From: Theobroma cacao
Taxonomy: Eukaryota; Streptophyta; Magnoliopsida; Malvales; Malvaceae
Length of the DNA: 64,000 nucleotides
Direction: 5' to 3'
Assembly (NCBI RefSeq): GCF_000208745.1
Contig: NC_030851.1
Span: forward strand, 3,438,634-3,502,633
The notes beneath the pieces are model-generated. The model did not search any database and was not told where the DNA came from. It saw only the letters and a program-made list of their open reading frames with translations. Made by a program: the position numbers and the translations under genes. This document shows, piece after piece, positions 55,606 to 64,000 of the stretch; the first letter of the stretch is position 1, and the number at the start of each line of letters is the position of its first letter.

Positions 55606-56955
55606 TTTCTTCTGTTCTATTATTTTTCAAATTAGTCCTATACTTTATTGCTGCTACTCCAAATCCTCTTTAATGGCTAACCTTAAGGCTCAAACCTCTT
55701 CATGCTCTTCCCCCTCCCCTCTCCTCCTAATCCTTGAATCCATCTCCGATGACCACCGGAACCTTGAATCTCTGTCAATCGACTTCAAACTCTATCCTTA
55801 AATTTGATTTTTTAGAAAGATTATTTTTCATCGAAGAAATTTTCTTTCGTTAAAGTATTCCTGTTACCAAATGTAGTCTGAAAAGCAAAGCCAAATTAAA
55901 GCCTGTGTTTTATGTCCTGCCTCTTTATAATCTATTAAACTTCCAAGAATGGGCTTAATTTTTTCTTTTCTCTTTTCTCATACTAGTAAGTGCATCTCAT
56001 TTTCACATGAAAATTGGGTTGTCACCGTAAAAGAAAATGTTTTACGGCAGTTTTTGGCTTAGTAAAACGTCAAACAAAAAGAATACCAAATTAGACGTGC
56101 TATGATAATATCTTGAAAGAAATCCAGGACACACAGCAAATACTGTACCTATCTATAGTCTGGCACTGAAAAAAGGTCAAGGTGAGGTTTGCTTGCACTA
56201 CTTGAGGATTGATTTGTGTTTAGATTAGAAGTTCCTTATCCTCATGGTAGTTGAAGAGTTGACTTCCCAGGCAGCGTCTGACTTTCAAAAAGAAATCAGA
56301 TCAACTAAAACAAAAGAACTCTTTGTCTAACCCATAAATCTCTTTAGTCTAGATTGGGTGATTCTGGAGGATTAGCATAGCATCATTATTACTAGGGTGG
56401 TCAGTGCTTCTGTTCAACATATCATCCCTTAAAACCGAGGCTCAACCAACCAATTCCTAACATCACCCGTTCCTCACTTGTTGAAGGCACCAAACAATGG
56501 CACATGGACTGGTAATTGTGTCATTCTGCGTTCAACAGAGTCATGCAACAAATAGTACAAGCAGCTCTGGTCTTTGATTCTATTTATCAGCAAACATGTA
56601 GGACTTGCATACCCACTCATAGTCGCTAGTGGATATAATTTTTTTTATATTTTTCTGGTCTCAACCACATAGCATTTCATCCATATGATCTGCAAAGTAA
56701 GGTCATTATCATCTGGCCATGATTCAATGATAATAGTATTTGAAATGGGCCATTATTGTTGGTTCCATTGAATGGTGAGCTATGGTAGATTGCAACAGAG
56801 TAGACTCCACTAAAACTTGTCAAAAATGTTATCATTAGTTGGGAGCCAAGACCATGTGATTCTCCACACCCTATGTCCTTAAAAATTTCTCCATTGGGTT
56901 CTCTCTTCCACCACTCATTCAGCCTGAGATTGCTGACCATAAAGCATTTGCTCTC
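55606..56955. repeat. Start of unit 3: recurring block and type 1 upstream DNA
   Basis: 55670-55870 is the third copy of the block at 42436. 55930-56955 is the uninterrupted version of the type 1 upstream region, useful as a reference for the insertions and deletions in units 1 and 2. The short plus-strand frame 55592-55801 lies in the recurring block and is not conserved. No gene. Confidence 0.55.
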
Positions 56956-56963
56956 TATAAATA
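56956..56963 (+). promoter_or_regulatory. TATA box of SAUR 57079-57366
   Basis: Reads TATAAATA, 123 bp before the ATG. The auxin-response position reads TATGTCCTT (near 56873). Confidence 0.75.
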
Positions 56964-57078
56964 CACATTCCAAGTATAGCTACCCTGTGCCAAAGTTTTT
57001 CCTCGCTTCTTCTCCAAGTCCCACACATACGTTTTTCTTCCATCTACTACTTGTAGAAGAATCTCAATTCACAAAGCC

Positions 57079-57366
57079 ATGGGTTTCCGCTTGCCAAGAA
57101 TTGTTAATCCTAAGCAGAGTCTAAAACGGACTCTTTCGTTTTCAGAAACCACAGTAGTGCCCAAAGGCCACTTTGCTGTTTATGTTGGAGAAGTTGAAAA
57201 GAAGAGATTTGTCGTCCCAATTTCATTTCTGAAGCATCATTCCTTCAAAAATTTGTTGAGTGAAGCCGAAGAAGAGTATGGATTTAATCATCCCATGGGA
57301 GCTCTGACGATCCCCTGCAGCGAAGAAGCTTTCCTTGATCTCATTGGCAGTCTGCAAAGCTCATGA
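57079..57366 (+). CDS. SAUR: Type 1 SAUR, 95 aa, unit 3
   Basis: [17 protein letters not shown] leader, TLSFSETT linker, VPKG (28-31), [26 protein letters not shown], then [16 protein letters not shown] and ALTIPC, ending LIGSLQSS. It shares the NPK leader with the dead copy at 44238, which has TAG where this gene has CAG. Core residues are intact. An overlapping frame that starts at 56873 ends in the leader in another reading frame and is not a gene. Confidence 0.94.
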   Translation: MGFRLPRIVNPKQSLKRTLSFSETTVVPKGHFAVYVGEVEKKRFVVPISFLKHHSFKNLLSEAEEEYGFNHPMGALTIPCSEEAFLDLIGSLQSS

Positions 57367-58923
57367 GAGTTGATTTTAAAATGGCTAACCCGAGCAGAGA
57401 TTAACTCTCTGTAGCTTAGCTGACAAAATATAGCTATTTTATATAGGAAGCAAGTGAAAATGGTGGATTGTTTTAAGCAGTCCCATGCCCTTGTGAACTT
57501 CAATTTTTTTTCGTAATGAATGTATAAATGAGAAAAAAAGTTTTACGAGACATATTCTTGTCATCGATATTTTTGCTTTGATGTTGGCTACTAATACAAT
57601 TGTTATCTTAACATAAGGCCATTCATTGGGTGGACATTCAACTAGAATCCTTACTAGTACAACTAATGGCGATTGACATGTGAGTATTTTGTGTTAATTT
57701 CCACGGTTCAATTTTGGAAACCTTTTTACCACACCGAAATAGAGAGGTTGGGCAGTATTTCGTGCCATTTTGGATAACTTTGGGGGAATAATAGGATTTA
57801 TCTATTGGCTTTTGCTCAATTTTTTTAATTTATTTTGCTAGATTACTTGCAAAAGGAAAATAGAATGAAAAACAGAGAAAGAAAAGTGTTGAAAAAAAAA
57901 ATCTAAACTCAAAATTTGTAATTATTTAATTTAATTGATATTTTATAAAAATAAAAGTCTAAATTATATTCATTTGACAAAAATTCAAATAAAAAGAAAC
58001 AAAATTAAGCAAAAGGAATATCAATTTAGTCAGAACAAGCTAAAACTTCAGCCAGACCCTGAAAACTACGACAGCTGAGTACGGTGATTCGCATTAAGTG
58101 CAATTATCTTCATACAGGGGAAAACATAGATTGGAAACTATGTATAAATTGCCCCGTATCGTTACACTTAAAAATAATAAAAATAATAATAATGAGAGCT
58201 TTCCACTGCTCGCAATTACTTGCGCATTGGCTTGTGGTTGAAGAGCTGACTTTCCAGCTAAAAAAGACAGAGGAAATTAGTGGTCAAATAAAATGAAAGA
58301 TTTCATTGTCTAATATATATATAGTCTAGATTCGGCGATTCTGGACTACTAGTTTACCATCGTTAATTACTAGGTTCGTTAGTGCTTCTGTTCAACCTGT
58401 CATCCCTTGAATTCTAGGTTCAACCAACCAAGTTCCTTGGATACCGTTCCTCACTCGTTCAAGAAACGAATCAATCTCACATGGCTATGTAACTAGTTTC
58501 ATTCTATGTTCGACATAGTTAAAGAACAAGTGTTACTAGCAGCAGCTCTGGTCCATATCCTGATCATCAGCAAACATGTAGGGCTCGCAAACCAAGTCAT
58601 AGTCGCCAAATATTGGATATTATTTTGATTATTTTGCATTGTAATATTTCATCCATATGATCTGCTAAGTAAAGTTATTATCAACGGGACATGATTCAAT
58701 GACATTGTAATGGGCCATCATTGTTGGTATATTTCATTGAATGGTAAGCCATGATAGATTGCAACAGAATAGACAATGCTACGAAATTTGTCATAATTTT
58801 ATCATCATTTGGGAGGCAAGGCCATGTGATTCCTCATAGGTATGTCTTTAAAGATCTTCCTTTGGGAGTCTTTCTTCACCATTCAATCAGCCTGGGATTG
58901 CCAACCATAAACCATCTGCTTCC
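57367..58923. repeat. Type 1 3' flank and type 2 upstream region, unit 3
   Basis: 57370-57960 matches unit 1 at 44525-45160, and 58360-58923 matches 45640-46216 and 52390-52914. 57960-58200 is specific to this unit. The frames at 58084 and 58751 are not conserved as proteins. No gene. Confidence 0.5.
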
Positions 58924-58931
58924 TATAAATA
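58924..58931 (+). promoter_or_regulatory. TATA box of SAUR 59045-59332
   Basis: Reads TATAAATA, 121 bp before the ATG. The upstream motif reads TATGTCTTTAAAG (58842-58854), one base away from TGTCTC. Confidence 0.75.
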
Positions 58932-59044
58932 TACATTCCATTCATAGCCACCCTGCAGAACCAAAGCCTTTCCTAATTCTCTAAGTTCCTACACATACAT
59001 TTCTTTTATCTACTACTCGTAAAACAATCTCAATTCTCAAAATC

Positions 59045-59332
59045 ATGGGTTTCCGCTTGCCAAGAATTGTAAGTGCCAAGCAGAGTCTAAAACGGACCCT
59101 TTCACTTTCAGAGACCACACCAGTTCCCAAAGGCCACTTTGCTGTTTATGTCGGAGAAGCTGAAAAGAAGAGATTCGTTGTCCCAATTTCATTCCTAAAG
59201 GATCCTTCCTTCCAGAATTTGTTGAGTCAAGCTGAAGAAGAGTATGGATTTAATCATCCAAGAGGTGCTCTGACAATCCCCTGCAGCGAAGAAGCTTTCA
59301 TTGATCTCACTTGTAGTCTGCAAAGCTCATGA
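59045..59332 (+). CDS. SAUR: Type 2 SAUR, 95 aa, unit 3
   Basis: [17 protein letters not shown] leader, TLSLSETTP linker, VPKG (28-31), [38 protein letters not shown] and ALTIPC, ending LTCSLQSS. The only notable change is HPRG for HPMG near residue 74. It is the best preserved of the three type 2 genes. Confidence 0.95.
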   Translation: MGFRLPRIVSAKQSLKRTLSLSETTPVPKGHFAVYVGEAEKKRFVVPISFLKDPSFQNLLSQAEEEYGFNHPRGALTIPCSEEAFIDLTCSLQSS

Positions 59333-60941
59333 GAGTGGCAGAGATTAACTTTCTAGCTCAACTAACACAGCGATTTTATATAGGAAGCGAGTGTAAATGG
59401 TGGATTGTTTTTTGCGATCCCATTTCCATGTGAATTTATTATTCTTTGTAATTAACCAATATATCAAATGACAATTTTTTTAGTTTAACCCAACTTATTC
59501 TTCTCATCATATTGTTTCTGATGGTAGCTGTGTACTAATACAATCATTTAAACTCAAAATCACCCATTGTTGGATAATAGTCGGTCATTTTAACTAGGAC
59601 ACTTAAACAATACATGATAATGCTGATGTGGATATAATCTGTCAAAACTTCTATTTCGAAGAGGACATTTATTGCTTATTCTGCCACCATTTATATCACT
59701 TTAATTGTTTTTTTTTTTTTTGGCTTACATATCACTTTTACTGAGGAGTGAAGTTAACCTGTCATTCTGGTTGGAAAATGTTCCTTGCAGGAACAGAGGG
59801 TCCATTTGCCTTTGGATGGAACTTGTCTCCAAAAAGAAATATTTTGCGTTATTCTGGATAAGGGTCCATTCAAAAGGCTAAGCTTCTCATTCCAGGAATG
59901 AGGTTGATACATAATTCTTTGCTGTCATGGGCCTCATGGCTTCCAATATGATTTAGCTCGACAAGTTTGATCTAATAATCGAACTAATAGGACAAGAAGT
60001 AGACCAAATCTTCATATGAACTTCACGTACACAGGGACTTGTCCGTAAGCCTCGTCGCTGGCACACACTCCATACAATTGGTGGGTTAATTACCATTAAT
60101 GGTCTTCCTGTGAAAATTATCATCAAATTGAAAATTCCTGTCAAAATCTGTTGATGGTTAATTTATATACAGCTCGTGTTCGATCGATCTGAGATAAAAA
60201 TGTGTAACTTTGTAACTTTTAATAAATTCAAAATGAAAAGCTAATTAAAGGCCAAATATTCGATTATTCACGGATTTCTTAGTCATCAACGAAATGCAAG
60301 CCAAAAATTTCACTAATCTATAGTCTCTGAACTTGTGGAATTTCTTCCTTTCTTTCCTTTTCCCCTGCACCTTCCTCTGTGATTTCAAGGTAGGTGGTGA
60401 AAGCAATTGAATAATCATAACAGCACATCTTCAACACAAAAACAAGGCTACTCATTTGGCGGTGCAACCGAGTCCAGGGTGTCTTACAACAAACAAGTAT
60501 TATCAGATAAGATTTTTTCAGATATTCCGTACTTTGTTTGACCTTCACGAAAACTCTTATAGATTTCCTTAGAATTCCAAATGTGTTTCAAGTTTCAACA
60601 AATAAATATCAGTCATGGCATTTCAATGTTCATATTACATGTTTTCAGTATTCAGAGCATATGAAGGAAAGGAGTTATTACATGTCTCAAGCTTTCCTCT
60701 AAATAAAAGTAACCAAGTAGTGCTACCCCTAGAATAAGCAACAGGGTTTTCACTGATCCTTATCTTCCAATTTTGAGTGGATCCTGAGTCGTTTGTTTTG
60801 CTGGAAGAGGTGAGCAAGGTTTTCTCCAGGCTTGCTTTGATATTCCTCATGATGAGTTGCAAGACAACGCCATGTGAACCCCTTATGGGCCCATGCCGCC
60901 CATCTAGAAACCCGAAGTACCTGCCCTTATTCCCTTTCCTC
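59333..60941. repeat. Type 2 3' flank, unit 3, and promoter of SAUR 61066
   Basis: 59333-60720 aligns with 53324-54760. 60760-60900 resembles 62440-62550 (cctgagtcg, ccatgtga), the shared promoter region of the last two genes. The overlapping frames 60318-60548, 60635-60862 and 60777-60971 show no family motif. No gene. Confidence 0.5.
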
Positions 60942-60949
60942 TATATATA
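60942..60949 (+). promoter_or_regulatory. TATA box of SAUR 61066-61347
   Basis: Reads TATATATA, about 124 bp before the ATG. Confidence 0.65.
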
Positions 60950-61065
60950 CATACATGACTTCCTTCATTAGCAACCCCAAGTAATTTTTACAATCTTAAG
61001 CATCAAAAAGATTTTCACTCGCTTTCCAAAAGCCTGTTGAGATCTATCCATAGAAAAAAAAAAAC

Positions 61066-61347
61066 ATGGGTTTCCGTCTGCCACGCATTGTTAATGCCAA
61101 GAGAATTCTTCGGGCATCACCTCCTCTGGCAACGGAAATTGTTCCCAAGGGCTGCCTTGCAGTTTATGTGGGAGAAAATCAGAAGAGGTTTGTGATGCCA
61201 ATATCATACTTGAACAACCCTTTATTTCAGGATCTACTAAGCTTATCAGAAGAAGAGTTTGGGTATGATCATCCTAACGGTGGTCTAAGAATTCCCTGCA
61301 GTGAAGACATTTTTGTTGATCTTGCTTCTCGCTTGAGTGGCTCTTGA
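61066..61347 (+). CDS. SAUR: SAUR family protein, 93 aa
   Basis: [16 protein letters not shown] leader, a short ASPPLATE linker, VPKG (27-30), [36 protein letters not shown] and GLRIPC, ending LASRLSGS. It differs from the array genes in having [10 protein letters not shown] for LSxAEEEYGF, a Cys for the usual His-Phe after VPKG, and a VGENQKRF stretch one residue shorter. These traits are shared in part with 62818, so the two form a separate duplicated pair. A DST-like signal follows the stop. Confidence 0.94.
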   Translation: MGFRLPRIVNAKRILRASPPLATEIVPKGCLAVYVGENQKRFVMPISYLNNPLFQDLLSLSEEEFGYDHPNGGLRIPCSEDIFVDLASRLSGS

Positions 61348-61356
61348 GAGAACTAG

Positions 61357-61382
61357 CATAGATTAGTGAATACAATTTTGTA
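61357..61382 (+). promoter_or_regulatory. DST-like mRNA instability element of SAUR 61066
   Basis: Ten bases after the stop codon: CATAGATTA (61357-61365), then AATTTTGTA (61374-61382). These resemble the ATAGATT and GTA subdomains of the DST element known from SAUR 3' UTRs, which marks transcripts for rapid decay. The upstream GGA subdomain is not obvious. Confidence 0.55.
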
Positions 61383-62574
61383 AAGCAAACACCATTATTA
61401 CCATGAATACAGTTATTTTTTTTCCACCCCCTTTTTGCCGTGGAAGAGGGTACGCAAGTCTCCTAAGTGGGAAATTAGAGGTGGATTTTATCATGTAACT
61501 GCAACTTCTATCAAAATCTCAATTCAATTTCATTAAGCTTTTCATTTTTCAATGGTTATCTTGTTGAGCTTTGTTCTTTTATATATATATATATATATTA
61601 AATGATTAGATTACAGGATGAAAGGATAGTTTGTAATCTCAAATTCTTGATATAACCATAAACGGAGTTTATCAATTAAATTAGATGGAAGGGTAAGGAT
61701 CTGTTATTAGAAATTGTTGGAAGCAGGGAAATTGCTGCCGCTCAATTTCATAAGTATTTTCTGCAGGTAAGCAATACTCGTACAACTACAGTGACAAAAC
61801 TTGTTACTTTTCCTTAAAAATGCCAGAATTTAAAGAAAGTTGAAAAAGGGGTAGAATCAAACCCTTGCCACTTTCTTGGTTCAAGCTTCAACCACTTTCA
61901 CCTATGTACTATTGTTGTCAAATTGTTCCAACTAAAACTTAATAACCAACCATGTTTTTAGTTTCAATGAATTGAAAATAAAACAATACAAAACAAAAAA
62001 ACTTTTGACACATCAATTAAAAAATTGAAAACAATTCCAAATGGCACTTAAATTTTAAGAGAAATTTTTAATTTCACAAATAAAATATTACAATATTCAA
62101 ATTATCATGTCCTGAAATTCATTTTAAAAAAATTAAATGGATACCTTCGAGCCATATTTATTTTCTCTTATTTATAACCCGATAATATTTTAACTTTCAA
62201 AATGTTGTCACTCCTCTACGATGTGTTTCCAATTCTAAAATCTTTTTTCAGGTGCAAAAGAAAATCTCTTTTCCGGTATCTTTTTTTCAGTCAAATCAAC
62301 ATAGAAGGTCAAGTAACCCATGTTACATGTTTCCTGTCACTGTATGACAGATTATATGTCTCAGGCTTGCCCACAAATGGCGTAGCAGTACTAGTCTTCT
62401 ACTGTGAAATCAAGCTTTTAACGGATCCAAATCTTCCATATTTGAGTAGGTCCTGAGTCGGTCTGTCTTACCGGAAGGGCTAGGCAAACTTTTCTTTCCA
62501 GTCTTTGCCGCTGGAATTCTTCATAAAGCGTTAGCAGACAACACCATGTGATCCCTTCATCAACCCATGTCTGA
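61383..62574. other. Intergenic DNA between the last two SAURs
   Basis: No gene. (AT)n at 61580-61599. 62300-62560 resembles 60620-60890 (catgtttcctgtc/ cagtattc, ctcaggcttgcc, cctgagtcg), the duplicated promoter region of the pair. Confidence 0.4.
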
Positions 62575-62580
62575 TGTCTC
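62575..62580 (+). promoter_or_regulatory. TGTCTC auxin-response motif of SAUR 62818
   Basis: Exact TGTCTC about 95 bp before the TATA box. The single hexamer is weak evidence alone, but its position is like that at 40435. Confidence 0.45.
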
Positions 62581-62675
62581 TCTCATTACTGGTCAGACCC
62601 CAGCAACCGCCCCTTCACCACTCATTCCATATCCCCACTTAATAGAGGAAACAAATCCCTTGTACCCCTTTCATC

Positions 62676-62683
62676 TATATATA
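62676..62683 (+). promoter_or_regulatory. TATA box of SAUR 62818-63057
   Basis: Reads TATATATA, 142 bp before the ATG. Confidence 0.65.
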
Positions 62684-62817
62684 CAAGTAAGAATAAGTCC
62701 ATTGGCAACACATATCTTCACATTCTCAAGTACTGGTAAAGTTGTTTACCTACGCTTTCCAAGTTTTTGAGATCTTCCTCGTCTTCCCTTCAGAGGCACA
62801 CATCCATAAAAAAAAAA

Positions 62818-63057
62818 ATGGCTATCCGCCTTCCTCGTATTGTTAGTGCTAAGAAAGTTCCCAAGGGCTACTTTGCAGTTTATGTTGGAGAAAACCAGAA
62901 GAGGTTCGTGATACCAGTGTCATTCTTGAACCAGCCTTCTTTTCAAGATCTGCTCGGCTTATCAGAAGAAGAGTTCGGCTATAGTCATCCAACTGGGGGT
63001 CTTAGAATTCCCTGTGATGAAGACCTCTTTCTTGATGTCACCTCTCGCTTGAATTGA
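62818..63057 (+). CDS. SAUR: SAUR family protein, 79 aa, linker absent
   Basis: The shortest SAUR here. [12 protein letters not shown] leads directly into KVPKG (13-17) with almost no linker; the related 61066 has about 14 residues there. The core is complete: [36 protein letters not shown] and GLRIPC, ending VTSRLN. The start is the ATG at 62818 after an A run. The open frame upstream has only a TTG at 62767, so the longer version is not used. A deletion of the linker in an otherwise normal gene is the simplest explanation. Confidence 0.92.
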   Translation: MAIRLPRIVSAKKVPKGYFAVYVGENQKRFVIPVSFLNQPSFQDLLGLSEEEFGYSHPTGGLRIPCDEDLFLDVTSRLN

Positions 63058-64000
63058 TTACCAGAGAATTAACACTAATTAGCCTATACAATTTTGTAGA
63101 GCAAGCTAATGCCATGTAAACAAAACTTTTTTCATCCTTTTTGACTTGGGGAGCAGTTATAATTCTCCCTAAGTGGAAAATTAGAGATGGTGTTACTGTA
63201 ACTTCTACCAAACCATTCAATATATTGGGAAATGTTAGTATAAAAAGCACGATCCAATTACAATTTTCTTTTCTTTTTAAAATTTCTTATTGTCTCTTTT
63301 TCTTCTTTAATCTTTAATTGAACTGTATATGATTTATCTTGATCTGAAATTATTTCATACTAATAATTTTCTTGTGTATCAGTGACCTTCTCAAATTATC
63401 AAAAATCATCATAATTTTCATTAGGATAGAAAAAGAAAATTTTCTTCTTAAAATTTGACCATTAATTAAGAAAATATAATGATTTGACCCCTTAGGGCCA
63501 ACTCGTTATTTCACCAGTGGATGACATAGCTGACAGAACCTCCAAAGCAGGGGCTGAATCATATAATTTGGCTCAAGGCAACAAAATAAAAGAAGAGAGA
63601 TAGTGCCAATCCAAATTTATCAGAAATATCACAAACTAAACTTTGCCAAATCTAAACCATCTTTTCCCATTACTCCATTGATAGCAACATGATTCCATTT
63701 ACATGGTTTGCTTCTACCGTTTATGCTTAACCAACAAATTTAGTGTGTTAACGAAAATATTTTAGATTCTCTAACTCCACTCTTATATCTGTACCAAATT
63801 AATTAGGAAAATGACGCTATTTAACATCAAGTAGCTTTTATACCATTTTGAGTTAAACTCTGGGGACTACCAACTCCTTGCTTTTCTTCTTCATGAGATT
63901 AATTGGTATTCTTTCACCATATACTCGGAATGTGGTTGGGTAACATCTCCTTTCTGTGGACCAAGATTGTTGAACAAGTCAAATAGTTACTCCTAGGTTA
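63058..64000. other. Right-hand flank, no gene seen
   Basis: The first 60 bases (aattagcctatacaattttgtaga near 63078-63101) resemble the DST-like region after 61066 in degenerate form. The rest is AT-rich without a recognisable gene or transposon. Confidence 0.4.

Noticed and set aside
62767..62817. A 17-codon extension upstream of SAUR 62818
   Set aside because: It begins at TTG, not ATG, and is not conserved in 61066.
1..64000. CRISPR arrays, bacterial operons or phage-like modules
   Set aside because: None seen; SAUR genes, plant retroelements and plant-type promoters show this to be plant nuclear DNA. No tRNA or rRNA gene could be recognised by eye either.

Overview
The window looks like nuclear DNA of a eudicot plant, probably a woody one. 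It is AT-rich, full of decayed transposable elements, and its only clear functional genes are intronless genes of the SAUR (small auxin up RNA) family. I count 14 apparently intact SAUR reading frames (79-106 codons) and three broken ones (8142-8428, 14953-15254, 44238-44522), plus flanking DNA that looks like the remains of a lost copy at 3231-3700. The species cannot be named from the sequence alone.

Layout. (1) 1-4.4 kb: unassigned purine-rich and AT-rich DNA, then a SAUR flank with no gene. (2) 4.4-11.6 kb: three minus-strand SAURs of one subfamily (4498, 8142 broken, 10405) in duplicated units of about 2 kb, with a Helitron-like insertion between the first two. (3) 12857: a lone plus-strand SAUR with a long linker. 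(4) 14.9-23.6 kb and 34.4-38.9 kb: three copies of a module made of a minus-strand 'MGIQL' SAUR, its upstream DNA, and a conserved non-SAUR block. Only the third copy still has a plus-strand SAUR (38644) at its far end. MULE-like, hAT-like and MITE insertions interrupt the modules. (5) 23.6-34.4 kb: a transposon island with a wall-associated-kinase pseudogene split by a LINE, a rearranged Ty3/gypsy relic, a candidate solo LTR and a minisatellite. (6) 40.6-60.7 kb: one leading plus-strand SAUR (40641), then three repeats of a two-gene unit. Type 1 genes are 44238 (broken), 49767 and 57079; type 2 genes are 46335, 53036 and 59045. Copia, hAT and LINE relics enlarge the units. (7) 61066 and 62818: a further SAUR pair with short linkers.

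From established knowledge of the family, SAUR proteins bind and inhibit PP2C.D phosphatases. This keeps plasma-membrane H+-ATPases phosphorylated and active and drives acid growth after auxin treatment; their mRNAs are short-lived. Consistent with this, several copies have a TATA box about 110-145 bp before the ATG. An auxin-response motif overlaps a CATATG at 40641, another lies before 62818, and a DST-like mRNA instability signal follows 61066. The window mainly records birth and death of a tandem family: repeated block duplication, loss of reading frames and promoters in some copies, and transposon insertions that can be placed by comparing duplicated units with and without them. I did not find a clearly new biological system. 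The most unusual items are the alternating two-gene triplication, the threefold conserved non-SAUR block, and the decay of regulatory motifs among near-identical copies.
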